64,000 nt of DNA from an uncultured Pseudomonas sp. (GCF_913774235.1 NZ_CAJYDW010000002.1:1-64000), one strand, 5' to 3'. Counted from the stretch's first letter, positions 28,591-37,916 are shown. The notes: generated from the sequence alone by a model not told the origin. Program-made: numbers and translations.

Positions 28591-29322
28591 TCAACCTTCC
28601 AGCTGCCCGCCGGCCAGGGCGCAGAGGCGGGCGGAATCGAGGATGCGCACCTCCTTGCCTTCCGCTGCCAGCACACCGCTCTGCTGGAAGCGGGTGAAGA
28701 CGCGCGACACTGTTTCCACGGCCAGGCCGAGGAAGTTGCCGATCTCGTTGCGCGACATGCTCAGGCGGAATTGCTGGGCGGAGAAGCCGCGGGCATGAAA
28801 GCGCGCCGAGAGATTGACCAGGAAGGTGGCGATGCGCTCGTCGGCGCTCTTCTTCGACAGCAGCACCATCATCTGCTGGTCGTCGCGGATCTCCCGGCTC
28901 ATCACGCGTAGCAGTTGCCGGCGCAGTTGCGGCAGTTGCTCGGAGAGTTCGTCGAGGCGCTCGAAGGGAATCTCGCAGACGGTGGTGGTCTCCAGCGCCC
29001 GCGCCGAGACTGGATAGCGCTCGCTGTCCATGCCCGACAGGCCGACCAGTTCGCTGGGCAGGTGGAAGCCGGTGATCTGCTCCTCGCCAGCATCGCTCAG
29101 GCTGCTGGTGCGCAGGGCGCCGGAACGCACCGCGTAGACCGAGCCGAAGGCGTCGCCCTGGCGGAACAGGTAATCACCCTTGGCCAGCGGCCGGCCGCGC
29201 TTGACGATCTGGTCGAGGGCGTCCAGGTCCTTCAGATCGAGCGATAGCGGCAGGCATAGCGAGGCGAGGCTGCAATCCTTGCAATGGGCCTGGGCGGTGC
29301 GCAGCTTGAGGGGCTCGGTCAT
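28591..29322 (-). CDS. anr: Oxygen-sensing regulator Anr (FNR family)
   Basis: 243 aa from ATG 29322 ([16 protein letters not shown]), chosen by alignment to known Anr; the frame is open for 20 more codons. Cys14, Cys17 and Cys23 plus the Cys in TTVCEIPFE ligate the oxygen-labile 4Fe-4S cluster. A cyclic-nucleotide-binding fold is followed by the HTH ([20 protein letters not shown]). It activates genes for low-oxygen respiration, binding TTGAT-N4-ATCAA, and such a box precedes the next gene, hemN. It ends near the convergent receptor gene. Confidence 0.96.
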   Translation of the reverse strand: MTEPLKLRTAQAHCKDCSLASLCLPLSLDLKDLDALDQIVKRGRPLAKGDYLFRQGDAFGSVYAVRSGALRTSSLSDAGEEQITGFHLPSELVGLSGMDSERYPVSARALETTTVCEIPFERLDELSEQLPQLRRQLLRVMSREIRDDQQMMVLLSKKSADERIATFLVNLSARFHARGFSAQQFRLSMSRNEIGNFLGLAVETVSRVFTRFQQSGVLAAEGKEVRILDSARLCALAGGQLEG

Positions 29323-29385
29323 GGGGGCGGGTCGCTTCTCGTCTTGTTCCAAAAGTCTAACTTTAGCAGTCATGGCAGCCATGGT

Positions 29386-30768
29386 TCATATCACCCGGGA
29401 AAAGCGCTGGGGGTCACCGTCCGGCAGGTAGTGGTCGAACAGCATGCACAGGGCGCGGATCAGCAGTCGTCCCGGCGGCAGCACCTGGAGGCCGCGGGCG
29501 TCGAGACGGATCAGGCCGTCGGCGGCCATGGCTGCGAGCTGGGGCCAAGCCTCGGCGAAATACTGGCGGAAATCCAGTTCGCAACTGCGCTCGATGGCGG
29601 CGAAATCCAGCTGGAAGTGGCAGATCAGCTGGGCGATCACCGCGCCGCGGATACGGTCGTCTCGCGAGCGGCGTAGACCGCGGGCCACCGCCAGTTCGCC
29701 GTGGGTCAGGCGCGCCTGATAGCCGGCGAGGTCGGGGCTGTTCTGGCAGAGGACGTCGCCGACCTGGCTGATGGCGGAGACGCCCAGGCCGAGCAGGTCG
29801 CAGTGACCATGGGTGGTGTAGCCCTGGAAGTTGCGCTGCAGGGTGCCGTCTTCCTGGGCGATGGCCAGATCGTCGTCGGGTAGGGCGAAGTGGTCCATGC
29901 CGATGTAGCGATAGCCGGCGGCCAGCAGCTGTTCCACGGTGCGCTGGAGCATCTCCAGTTTGGCCGCGGGGTCCGGCAGTTCGCTGGCCTCGATACGCCG
30001 CTGCGGTGGGAAGCGGTGCGGCAGATGGGCGTAGTTGAACACCGACAGCCGATGGGGTTGCAACTCCAGCACCCGCGCCACGGTGTGGGCGAAGCTGGCC
30101 GGGGTCTGCCGCGGCAGGCCGTAGATGAGATCGAGGTTGATGGAGCGATACCCGAGGGCGCGGGCGGCTTCCACCAGGGTGCGGGTGTCGTCGAAGGGTT
30201 GCAGGCGATTGATCGCCAGTTGCACCTGCAGGTCGAGGTCCTGGACGCCGAAGCTGACGCGGTTGAAGCCCAGCTCGCGCAACAGGCCCATGGTGCTCCA
30301 GTCGGCCTCGCGCGGATCGATCTCGATGGAGTAGTCGCCATGGTCATCGTCGGCCAGGCTGAAGTGGCGGCGCAGATCGGCCATCAGCTCGCGCAACTGC
30401 ACGGGATTGAGAAAGGTCGGGGTGCCGCCGCCGAGGTGCAGTTGCTCCACCCGCTGCGCGCCGTCCAGGTGGCGGCTGGTGAGGGCCATTTCCTGGCGCA
30501 GGGCTGCGAGGTAGGCAACGCTGCGGCTGCGGTCCTTGGTGATGACCTTGTTGCAGGCGCAGTAGTAGCAGATGTTGGCGCAGAAGGGCACGTGGACGTA
30601 GAGCGACAGCGGGCGGCCGGCCTGCCGGCTCAGGCGCAGGGCACCGAGCAGGTCGAAGGCACCGATGCCGTCGTGGAATTGCACGGCGGTGGGGTAGGAG
30701 GTGTAGCGGGGGCCGGCGCGATCGTAGCGGGCGATGAGGTCGGCGTCCCAGACGAGAGCGGCTGTCAT
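29386..30768 (-). CDS. hemN: Oxygen-independent coproporphyrinogen III oxidase
   Basis: 460 aa. The radical-SAM cluster motif CANICYYCACNK is at about residues 60-71, preceded by the family N-terminus YDRAGPRYTSYPTAVQFH. Converts coproporphyrinogen III to protoporphyrinogen IX without oxygen. The ATG at 30768 is chosen because it begins the conserved N-terminus; the open frame extends 75 codons further upstream across the Anr box and is rejected. The Anr box is centred 62 bp from this start, so Anr control is expected, and anr itself is the next gene downstream. Confidence 0.95.
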   Translation of the reverse strand: MTAALVWDADLIARYDRAGPRYTSYPTAVQFHDGIGAFDLLGALRLSRQAGRPLSLYVHVPFCANICYYCACNKVITKDRSRSVAYLAALRQEMALTSRHLDGAQRVEQLHLGGGTPTFLNPVQLRELMADLRRHFSLADDDHGDYSIEIDPREADWSTMGLLRELGFNRVSFGVQDLDLQVQLAINRLQPFDDTRTLVEAARALGYRSINLDLIYGLPRQTPASFAHTVARVLELQPHRLSVFNYAHLPHRFPPQRRIEASELPDPAAKLEMLQRTVEQLLAAGYRYIGMDHFALPDDDLAIAQEDGTLQRNFQGYTTHGHCDLLGLGVSAISQVGDVLCQNSPDLAGYQARLTHGELAVARGLRRSRDDRIRGAVIAQLICHFQLDFAAIERSCELDFRQYFAEAWPQLAAMAADGLIRLDARGLQVLPPGRLLIRALCMLFDHYLPDGDPQRFSRVI

Positions 30769-30823
30769 GCCGGGCTCCAAAGGTTTCGAGGTGACCAGTG
30801 TGAGGGGCGTGGGCTGAGCTTTG

Positions 30824-30837
30824 TTGATCCAGATCAA
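30824..30837. promoter_or_regulatory. Perfect Anr/FNR box
   Basis: TTGATCCAGATCAA matches TTGAT-N4-ATCAA exactly. It lies between hemN (minus, start 30768) and the hydrolase gene (plus, start 30881), in position to control hemN and possibly both. Confidence 0.85.
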
Positions 30838-30880
30838 TGGATAGCCGGTTAAGCTTTGCGGTTTGGACGAGGAGTAGCCC

Positions 30881-31525
30881 ATGGCAGACGAGTTGTACCT
30901 CGACAGCTTCCGCGAGGTCAGGCCGATGGGGACGCCCCTGGCGACCCTGTTGCTGGCCCACGGCGCTGGTGCGGGGATGGACAGCCCCTTCATGCAACTA
31001 CTGGCCGAAGAGTTGGCGCGGCGCGAGATCCGTACCCTGAGATTCGACTTTCCCTACATGGCCCGGGCCCGCGCCGAGGGCAAGCGGCGCCCGCCGAATC
31101 CGGCGCCGGTGCTGCTGGAGCACTGGCGGGAGATGGTGGCGCGCTGGCGTGCAGCGGAAAGCGGGCCACTGTGGCTGGCGGGCAAGTCCATGGGCGGACG
31201 GATGGCCAGTCTCTTGGCCGACGAGCTAGGCGCGGCGGGACTGATCTGCCTGGGCTATCCCTTCCACCCGGCCGGCAAGCCGGAGCGGTTGCGCACCGAG
31301 CACCTGGCGACTCTGGCCACGCCGACGTTGATCGTCCAAGGCGAGCGAGACGCCCTGGGCAGCCGGGAGGAGGTGGCCGGTTATAGCCTGGCGCCGGCCA
31401 TCGAGGTGCAGTGGATTGCCACCGCGGATCATGATCTCAAGCCGCTCAAGAGCAGCGGCTTGAGTCAGGCCCAAGTACTGGCGGACACGGCGGCGCGGAT
31501 CGCCGCCTTCGTACGCACCGGCTAG
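30881..31525 (+). CDS. Alpha/beta hydrolase, KANL3/Tex30-like
   Basis: 214 aa. The oxyanion loop LLLAHGAGAGMDSPFM, the nucleophile elbow GKSMGGRMAS (Ser about residue 103) and a late His in TADHDLKPL complete a catalytic triad with an Asp in GERDALG. Small dienelactone-hydrolase-like enzymes of this family have no firmly known substrate. Divergent from hemN and sharing its Anr-box region. Its 3' end overlaps the convergent rhodanese gene by 4 bp. Confidence 0.85.
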   Translation: MADELYLDSFREVRPMGTPLATLLLAHGAGAGMDSPFMQLLAEELARREIRTLRFDFPYMARARAEGKRRPPNPAPVLLEHWREMVARWRAAESGPLWLAGKSMGGRMASLLADELGAAGLICLGYPFHPAGKPERLRTEHLATLATPTLIVQGERDALGSREEVAGYSLAPAIEVQWIATADHDLKPLKSSGLSQAQVLADTAARIAAFVRTG

Positions 31526-33090
31526 ATCACCCGGAAGCCGCTGGTTCCATCGCGCCGCAACTGCTCGACCAGGCCGAATTCCCAATCCAGGTAGGCCTGC
31601 ATGGCCTCGCGCGGGGCGTCGGTGCCCTCGTAGGGACGGCGATAGCGGTCGCGGCGGGTCGACAGCAGTTGCGTCTCCCCGCTTTCCACCGGCAGCCCGG
31701 CGGCCAGCCAGGCGGTGGTGCCGCCCTCCAGCAGCAGGACCGGCCGGTCGGTGAAGGCCTGGCTGTCGACGGCGGCGAAGGCGGCCAGTTGGCCGCTGCC
31801 ACAGGTGAAGACATAGCGCTCGGCCGGTGGCAGCGCGGCAGGCAGATCGGCGCGCAGCACCCAGGCGGCGCCGGGGATATGGCGTTGGACGTAGCTGGCG
31901 CTAGTGGTGACGTCCAGCACCAGGGTACCCGGCTCGGCCAGCAATTCCTGTAGGCGGACCACGGAGATGCGCTCGACCGGCCCCGGTGTGGGAGCGGGTG
32001 CCTGCCAGGGGCCGGTGGCGCTCAGGGCGCTTGCCGGAATGTCATCCACCACCGCTACCTCCCAGCCCATCTGCGCCAGCCAGGAGGCGCTCATGTTGGC
32101 GCGCACGCCGTCGTCGTCCACCAGGGCCAGGCGCGCGCCGCGCACCGGGGCGCTGTGGTCGGTCTCCTGTACCAGCTGACCGCCCGGGGTGGAGCGGGCG
32201 CCGGGCAAGTGGCCGGCGGCGAATTCCTCGGGGGTACGGACATCGATCAGGTAGTTCGTCCGCTGGGGGTTGCTGCGCCAGGCCTCCAGTTCGCTGAAGG
32301 GGAGGCGGGCGACACCGGCGCGGTCGGCCACCTGGCGGGCGCGAGCGGCGGCGACGGCCTGGGTCGCCGGGCTCACCTCGCCGAAGCGGCGTGCCTGACC
32401 GTGTTCCAGTTGCTGACCCGCGAGGGTCCAGCCGATGGTACCGTTGCGCAGGGCGGCCACCGGGTTGGGGATGCCGGCGTTGATCAGCGACTGGGCACCA
32501 ATCAGGCTGCGGGTACGGCCGGCGCAGTTGACGATGACCCGCGTGCGCGGATCGGGCGCCAGCTCGGCGACGCGCAGCACCAGTTCGGCGCCCGGTACGC
32601 TGACGCCGCCGGGAATGCTCATGGTCTGGTATTCCTCGAAACGGCGGGCATCGAGGATCACCACATCGGCGTCCTGATCGAGCAGCGCCTTGACCTCTTC
32701 GGCCGGCAGCGAGGGAGTGTGGCGTCGGCTTTCCACCAGCTCGCCAAAGGCCTTGCTCGGCACATTGACGTCGATGAACAACTCGCCGCCGCTGGCACTC
32801 CAGCCGGCCAGGCCGCCTTCGAGCAGGGCGACATCGCTATAGCCCAGGGCCTGCAGGCGCTCGGCGGCGCGTTCGGCCAGGCCTTCGCCGGCGTCGTAGA
32901 GAGTGATGGCCACATCACGGCGGGGTAGGCGCGACCAGGCGTCCAGTTCCAGGCGCGACAGCGGCAGGTTGGCCGCCCAGAGGGGATGACCCTCGGCGAA
33001 GGGGGCTTCCTCGCGGACGTCGAGCAGGGCGACTTCCACGCCGGCAAGCAGCGCCTGGCGGATCTCGGCGGGGGTACGGAGGGCGGTCAT
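31522..33090 (-). CDS. Four-domain rhodanese (sulfurtransferase)
   Basis: 522 aa from the ATG at 33090. Four rhodanese folds in series: about residues 8-105, 125-235, 265-365 and 385-485. Only domains 2 (Cys189 in NCAGRTRS) and 4 (Cys in FTCGSGQ) have the active-site cysteine; domains 1 and 3 have Asp there and are probably structural. Transfers sulfane sulfur to cyanide or thiol acceptors. The start overlaps the stop of the thiol dioxygenase gene (ATGA), so the two act together, removing or using sulfur released from thiols. Confidence 0.88.
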   Translation of the reverse strand: MTALRTPAEIRQALLAGVEVALLDVREEAPFAEGHPLWAANLPLSRLELDAWSRLPRRDVAITLYDAGEGLAERAAERLQALGYSDVALLEGGLAGWSASGGELFIDVNVPSKAFGELVESRRHTPSLPAEEVKALLDQDADVVILDARRFEEYQTMSIPGGVSVPGAELVLRVAELAPDPRTRVIVNCAGRTRSLIGAQSLINAGIPNPVAALRNGTIGWTLAGQQLEHGQARRFGEVSPATQAVAAARARQVADRAGVARLPFSELEAWRSNPQRTNYLIDVRTPEEFAAGHLPGARSTPGGQLVQETDHSAPVRGARLALVDDDGVRANMSASWLAQMGWEVAVVDDIPASALSATGPWQAPAPTPGPVERISVVRLQELLAEPGTLVLDVTTSASYVQRHIPGAAWVLRADLPAALPPAERYVFTCGSGQLAAFAAVDSQAFTDRPVLLLEGGTTAWLAAGLPVESGETQLLSTRRDRYRRPYEGTDAPREAMQAYLDWEFGLVEQLRRDGTSGFRVI

Positions 33091-33689
33091 GGCGTGGCGG
33101 TCTCCTGGGACAGGTCCCACAGGTTGGGCAGGTAGTCGTTGGTGTAGCCGGAGATGAAGGGCTTTTCCTGGCCGTCGAGGTCATAGACGGCGCGGCGTAC
33201 GGCGCCGATGTTGCCGCCATAGACATGGATGCTGATAGAGGTGCGGTCGGCATAGGCGTTGCTGACCTGGTGGATGTCACCCACCCGCGGCGACACCGCT
33301 TCCACCTGGCCCGGCTCCAGGCGCACGGCAGCGCCCTCCGGCAGCAGGCGGCCATCCGGGGACCGGGCGAAGCCCTGGGCGTTCTCGGCGCCGCGCAGCA
33401 TGCCGATCAGACCCCAGGTGCGATGGTCGTGCACCGGCGTGGCCTGGTCCGGGCCCCAGACGAAGCTCACCACCGAAAAGCGCTGGCGGGCATCGGCATG
33501 CAGCAGGTACTGACTGTAGCGCTCGGGCCGGGGCAGGGCGCAGTCCTCGGGCAGCCAGTCGTCATGGCGCACCAGGTCGCCGAGGAGGGTCGCGCCGCGG
33601 GCCAGTAGCTCGGGTTCGGCGGGCTGTTCGTCCACCAGGGCAGCGAGGTCGTGCAGGAACAGGCGCAGGCGGTCGAGCCTAGGGGGCAT
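33087..33689 (-). CDS. Cysteine/3-mercaptopropionate dioxygenase family protein
   Basis: 200 aa from the ATG at 33689 (GGAG 6 nt upstream). A cupin with His87 and His89 (PVHDHRTWG) and a later His in ISIHVYGG forms the 3-His iron site. The bacterial clade with this HDHRTWGLIG signature includes both cysteine and 3-mercaptopropionate dioxygenases, which oxidise the thiol to a sulfinate. First gene of a two-gene operon with the rhodanese. Substrate undecided from sequence. Confidence 0.88.
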   Translation of the reverse strand: MPPRLDRLRLFLHDLAALVDEQPAEPELLARGATLLGDLVRHDDWLPEDCALPRPERYSQYLLHADARQRFSVVSFVWGPDQATPVHDHRTWGLIGMLRGAENAQGFARSPDGRLLPEGAAVRLEPGQVEAVSPRVGDIHQVSNAYADRTSISIHVYGGNIGAVRRAVYDLDGQEKPFISGYTNDYLPNLWDLSQETATP

Positions 33690-33826
33690 GAGGGGCTCCA
33701 CGAAGAGGGCGGGTGGGCAGTGGGGCCATTAAAGCAGGGGTGAGATCCTCGACCTTAGATCGATTGGTTCTGTGCTGAAAACCTATAAACGCATGTTGCT
33801 CAATTTCTATTATCCGAAATGAGCAT

Positions 33827-33836
33827 ATTAGGTTAT
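33827..33836 (+). promoter_or_regulatory. Shared motif ATTAGGTTAT upstream of the aldolase operon
   Basis: ATTAGGTTAT preceded by CCGAA 13 bp earlier matches ATTAGGCTAT (36788-36797) preceded by CCGAA 12 bp earlier. 14 bp on, AATCGGTATTTATGCTG resembles 60570-60585. A regulator site or promoter shared by sulfur genes is inferred. Confidence 0.4.
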
Positions 33837-33941
33837 GCGGAATCGGTATTTATGCTGGGTTGGCGACTAGGGTTAGGTTCTAAGCAGACCAGGGCAACGC
33901 CCGTCGCCCTGGCACTTCTTCAGCCCCCGGAGCTTTTTTGC

Positions 33942-34721
33942 ATGACCGCCTTCGTCCCCTCGCTCGCCAGCGTCCGTGCCCAGGTGTCCGCCGCCGAATG
34001 GGAGGCGCGGGTCAAGCTCGCGGCGGCCTATCGGCTGGCGGCGCGCGAACGCTGGACCGATCACATCTACACCCATTTTTCGCTACGGGTGCCGGGGCCG
34101 GATGAGCACTTCCTGATCAATCCCTTCGGCCAGACCTTCGATGAGATCACCGCTTCCTCGCTGGTGAAGGTGGACATCGACGGGGAGATCGTCCTCGATC
34201 CCACGGGCTTCGGCATCAATCCCGCCGGCTATGTGATCCATAGCGCCATCCATCGCGCTCAACCCGAGACCCACGCGGTGTTGCACACCCATACCGCGGC
34301 GGGTATCGGCGTCTCGGCCCAGCGCGGGGGCCTGCTGATGATCTCCCAGCACGCCATGAGGTTCTTCCAGCGCCTGGCCTACCACGGCTACGAGGGCGTG
34401 GCCCTGGACCTGGACGAGCAGAGCCGGCTGGTGGCCGATCTCGGGCCGCACCAGGCCATGATCCTGTGCAATCACGGCCTGCTCACCACCGGTCAGAGCC
34501 TGGAGGAAGCCTTCTGGCACCTCTACTACCTGGAGCGCTCTTGCGCTGCGCAGTTGGCGGCCCAGAGTGGCGGCGCCGAGCTGGTGATCGCCCCGGACGC
34601 CGTCGCGCGGAAGGTCAGCGACCTCATCCCCGGCAACCTGGCGCGTGGCGCCCATGTCCGTCACTGGGAAGCGGCGGTGCGCCAACTGGAGCGCCACGAG
34701 GGCCGGGAGTACGCGCAATGA
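33942..34721 (+). CDS. Class II aldolase/adducin family protein
   Basis: 259 aa from ATG 33942. The metal site HTHTAAGI (about residues 110-117) and the later CNHGLLTTG are typical of fuculose/ribulose-phosphate aldolase folds. A related decarboxylase or aldolase on a C-S-linked substrate is possible. It overlaps by 4 bp the start of a sulfonate-type binding protein gene, so it probably handles a sulfur compound taken up by that system. Substrate unknown. Confidence 0.85.
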   Translation: MTAFVPSLASVRAQVSAAEWEARVKLAAAYRLAARERWTDHIYTHFSLRVPGPDEHFLINPFGQTFDEITASSLVKVDIDGEIVLDPTGFGINPAGYVIHSAIHRAQPETHAVLHTHTAAGIGVSAQRGGLLMISQHAMRFFQRLAYHGYEGVALDLDEQSRLVADLGPHQAMILCNHGLLTTGQSLEEAFWHLYYLERSCAAQLAAQSGGAELVIAPDAVARKVSDLIPGNLARGAHVRHWEAAVRQLERHEGREYAQ

Positions 34722-35647
34722 TGCGACTGCTCGCCACGCTGGGCCTGGCGCTGCTGCTGGGGCAGGCCCAGGCGGCGCCGGATCTCTCCGGGGTGACCCT
34801 GGTGCTGGGTGACCAGGCCCGCGGTCTGCGCGCCATGATGGAAGCCGCCGGTAGCCTCGAAGGGGCGCCTTACCAGTATCGCTGGGCCAACTTCCAGGGC
34901 GCCGCACCGCTGTTCGAGGCCCAGCGCGTCGGCGCGGTGGATACCTCCTATGCCGGTGACCTGCCGGTGCTGATGGCCGCGTCCGGCGGCGTACCGCTCA
35001 AGCTGATCGCCACCAATGTCGGCTACCCCCAGGCCAATGGTCTGTTGGTGCAGGCCGATTCACCGATCCATTCGATTAAAGATCTCAAGGGGCGCACCGT
35101 GGTGGTGTCGTCGGCCAAGGGCAGCATTTCCCAGCACCTGCTCTATGCCGCCTTGGAAGAGGCGGGGCTCAAGCGCGACGACGTAACGGTCAAGTTCGTG
35201 CTGCCCACCGATGCCAGCGCCGCGTTCAATGCCGGACAGATCGACGCCTGGGCCACCTTCGATCCCTATCTGGGCATCGCCGAGCAGCACGGTGCGCGCC
35301 TGTTGCGCGACGGCCAGGGGCTGACCACCGCCCTGGGCTTTCTCACCGCCACGCCGGCATCGCTGGAGGACCCGGCCAAGCGCGCCGCCATCGCCGATTT
35401 CGCCGGGCGCCTGGCCCATCCGCAGGACTATGCCCGGGTCTATGCCGAACTGACTCGCCTGCCGGAAGGCGCCGCAGCGGCCATCTCCACCCGCACCTCC
35501 CGTGGCCTGCGCCCGGTGCAGCCAACGGACGTCGCGGCGGTGCAGAAGGTGGCCGATCTCTTCAGCGAACTCCGAGTACTGCCCAAGCCGGTCGATGTAG
35601 CCGCCTTGGCCGATCCCTCCGTATTCACCCAGGAACCCACGCCATGA
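34718..35647 (+). CDS. Sulfonate/nitrate/taurine-type ABC substrate-binding protein
   Basis: 309 aa. Signal peptide about residues 1-19 (LLLGQAQA). SsuA-like lobes carry VDTSYAGDLPVLMAASGG and KGRTVVVSSAKGS; IDAWATFDPY is the hinge. It imports small sulfonate or sulfate-ester anions. The ATG at 34718 overlaps the aldolase stop. The next gene is a related binding protein, and neither has a permease or ATPase gene beside it, so an SsuBC-type partner (for example at 62.6 kb) must be shared. Confidence 0.88.
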   Translation: MMRLLATLGLALLLGQAQAAPDLSGVTLVLGDQARGLRAMMEAAGSLEGAPYQYRWANFQGAAPLFEAQRVGAVDTSYAGDLPVLMAASGGVPLKLIATNVGYPQANGLLVQADSPIHSIKDLKGRTVVVSSAKGSISQHLLYAALEEAGLKRDDVTVKFVLPTDASAAFNAGQIDAWATFDPYLGIAEQHGARLLRDGQGLTTALGFLTATPASLEDPAKRAAIADFAGRLAHPQDYARVYAELTRLPEGAAAAISTRTSRGLRPVQPTDVAAVQKVADLFSELRVLPKPVDVAALADPSVFTQEPTP

Positions 35648-36618
35648 CTTCCCTCCGCCGCATCCTGCTGGCGCTGCCGGTGCTGCTCGCCGCCAGCGCG
35701 GCCCTGGCCGCCGAGCCCCTCACCCTGCGCATCGCCGACCAGAAGGGCAACATGCGCGCGCAACTAGAAGCCGCCGACGGCCTGCGCGACCTGCCGGGCT
35801 ATCGCATCCAGTGGGCGGAATTTCCCGCCGCTGCGCCCCTGGCCGAAGCGCTCAACGCCGGCGCGGTGGACGCCGGCATCATCGGTGACGGTCCCTTGCT
35901 GTTCGCCCTGGCCGCTGGCGCGCCGGTCAAGGCCATCGCCGTGGACAAGTCCGATCCCTACGGTACGGCCGTGATCGTGCCGCGCGGCTCGCCCCTGCAT
36001 AGCGCGGCCGACCTCAAAGGTAAGCGCATCGCTACCGGACGCGGCTCCATCGGCCATTACATCGCCCTCAAGGCGCTGGATTCGGTGGGCCTGACCGCCC
36101 AGGACGTGAGCTTTCGCTTCCTCGGTCCGGTGGATGCCAAGATGGCCCTGGCCAATGGCTCGGTGGACGCCTGGGCGACCTGGGAGCCCTATACCGCCCA
36201 GGCCGAGCAGGTCGACGGCGCCCGGGTGCTGGTCAACGGTCGCGGGCTCTGGGCGGGCAACAGCTTCCTGGCCGCCACCGACACGGCCCTGGCCGATCCC
36301 GCCAGGCGCGCGGCGCTGCAGGACTACCTCGACCGCCTCGCCGCTGCGCAGCGCTGGGGCTATACGCATCTGGACAGCTATGCCAAGACCCTGGCGCAGA
36401 TCATCGGCTTTCCCGAAGCGGTGGCACGGTTGCAATTCGAGCGGCGCCAGCTGCACTGGGAGCCCATCGATGCCCAGGTGGTGGCCGACCAGCAGGCGGC
36501 GGCGGACTTCTACCACCGCAGCGGCCTGATCCCGCAGCGGCTGGAGGCCAAGGCGACCTTCGCCGAGGGATTCCGGGTAACCAAGCCGGACGCATCGCGG
36601 CAGGCGGCGCGGGAGTAG
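35644..36618 (+). CDS. Second SsuA-like substrate-binding protein
   Basis: 324 aa, overlapping the previous stop by 4 bp (ATGA). Signal peptide about residues 1-22. It has the same layout as its neighbour (VDAGIIGDGPLLFALAAGA; KGKRIATGRGSIGHY; VDAWATWEPY), so the pair are paralogues with different ligand specificity. Ends with a 190-bp gap containing a REP-like element. No transporter partner in the operon. Confidence 0.88.
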   Translation: MTSLRRILLALPVLLAASAALAAEPLTLRIADQKGNMRAQLEAADGLRDLPGYRIQWAEFPAAAPLAEALNAGAVDAGIIGDGPLLFALAAGAPVKAIAVDKSDPYGTAVIVPRGSPLHSAADLKGKRIATGRGSIGHYIALKALDSVGLTAQDVSFRFLGPVDAKMALANGSVDAWATWEPYTAQAEQVDGARVLVNGRGLWAGNSFLAATDTALADPARRAALQDYLDRLAAAQRWGYTHLDSYAKTLAQIIGFPEAVARLQFERRQLHWEPIDAQVVADQQAAADFYHRSGLIPQRLEAKATFAEGFRVTKPDASRQAARE

Positions 36619-36688
36619 GGTGGTAGGCGTCTCCGGGCGGAATTGGACTCCGCGTTGCTCAGGGCCAACGTACACACGCTGGGCACCT

Positions 36689-36720
36689 CCTCTCCCTTCG
36701 GGAGAGGGTTGGGGTGAGGG
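36689..36720. repeat. REP-like hairpin element
   Basis: CCTCTCCC-TTC-GGGAGAGG (36689-36707) followed by TTGGGGTGAGGG is the common Pseudomonas/Xanthomonas REP-type palindrome. It can also act as a terminator after the binding-protein pair. Confidence 0.7.
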
Positions 36721-36787
36721 AAAAGCCACCCCGACACTCGACCTATCCATATAACCCATCCTTATTTCAAAAATGCCGAACATCTTT

Positions 36788-36797
36788 ATTAGGCTAT
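36788..36797 (+). promoter_or_regulatory. Shared motif ATTAGGCTAT
   Basis: Second copy of the motif described at 33827, 12 bp after a CCGAA, just upstream of the 36809 gene; TATAAG (36795-36800) could be its -10. Confidence 0.4.
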
Positions 36798-36808
36798 AAG
36801 CCATTTCC

Positions 36809-37855
36809 ATGGATGAGCCCGTCATAATGCCTTCACGTCTCCCTTTCACCCTTCGTCCCCTGGCCCTGGGGCTCGCCGCCAGCGTGCTCACCGGGCTGGT
36901 GGCCGCACCCCAAGCTGCCCAGGCCGAGGGCACCCTGCGCATCTCCGAACAATTCGGCGTGTCCTACGTGATCCTGCATGTGGTCCGCGATCAGCAACTG
37001 ATCGAGAAGCATGGCAAGCAAGAGGGCGTCGACATCAAGGTCGACTGGATAAAGCTGTCCGGTGGCGCGGCCGTCAACGAGGCGGTGCTGTCGGGGGCGG
37101 TGGACGTCGGCTCCGCCGGTCTCGGGCCGCTGTTCACCCTGTGGGATCGCACCCATGGTCGGCAGAACGTCAAGGCCGTGGCCAGCCTGGGGGCCTTTCC
37201 CAACTACCTGGTCACCAACAACCCGCAGGTGAAGACCCTGGCCGACTTCACCGCCAAGGACCGCATCGCCGTGCCGGCAGTCAACGTCTCGGTGCAGTCG
37301 CGCTTCCTGCAGTACGCCGCCGCCCAGGCCTTCGGTGAGAAGAACTGGAATCGCCTGGATCCCCTGACCGTGGCGGTGCCGCATCCGGATGCCACCGCGG
37401 CGGTGATCTCCGGCGGTACCGAGATCAACAGCCACTTCGCCAATCCGCCGTTCCAGGAGCAGGAATTGGCCAGCGGCAAGGCGCACAAGGTGCTCAGCTC
37501 CTACGATGTCCTGGGCGGTACCGTTTCGCCCAATCTGGTGTTCGTCACCGAGAAATTCCGCCGGGACAATCCCAAGACCTACAAGGCCTTCCGTGAGGCC
37601 CTGGTCGAAGCTGGCCAGATCATCGAGAAGGACAAGGCAGCCGCCGCCCGTACCTACATCAAGGTGGAGAATTCCAAGCTCGACCCGGCGCTGGTCCAGC
37701 AGATCATCGAAAGTCCCGAGGTCAACTTCGACACGGCGCCGCAGAACACTCTGAAGCTCGCGGAGTTCATGTACCGCATCGGGGCGATCCGCAACCAGCC
37801 CACGTCCTGGCAGGACTACTTCTTCGTCGACGCGCCCGACCAGAAGGGCAGCTGA
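36809..37855 (+). CDS. NitT/TauT-type ABC substrate-binding protein
   Basis: 348 aa (an internal ATG at 36827 gives a more typical signal peptide ending AAQAEG). The mature part shows SEQFGVSYVILHVVRDQQL, VDVGSAGLGPLFTLW and SHFANPPFQEQEL, as in the nitrate/sulfonate/taurine group. It is monocistronic behind a motif shared with another sulfur operon. A metNI-metQ set follows 61 bp later, but its own permease is not visible. Likely binds an organic anion carrying sulfur. Confidence 0.85.
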   Translation: MDEPVIMPSRLPFTLRPLALGLAASVLTGLVAAPQAAQAEGTLRISEQFGVSYVILHVVRDQQLIEKHGKQEGVDIKVDWIKLSGGAAVNEAVLSGAVDVGSAGLGPLFTLWDRTHGRQNVKAVASLGAFPNYLVTNNPQVKTLADFTAKDRIAVPAVNVSVQSRFLQYAAAQAFGEKNWNRLDPLTVAVPHPDATAAVISGGTEINSHFANPPFQEQELASGKAHKVLSSYDVLGGTVSPNLVFVTEKFRRDNPKTYKAFREALVEAGQIIEKDKAAAARTYIKVENSKLDPALVQQIIESPEVNFDTAPQNTLKLAEFMYRIGAIRNQPTSWQDYFFVDAPDQKGS

Positions 37856-37916
37856 TCCTTTTCCCAAGGGTTCCACCGGACCACCGGACGAGCCCTCGAC
37901 ATCTCGAGGTCTCCCC

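Noticed and set aside
32155-32928. 257-codon plus-strand open frame opposite the rhodanese gene
   Set aside because: Gly/Ala/Asp-rich shadow translation; the opposite strand has the catalytic Cys motifs.
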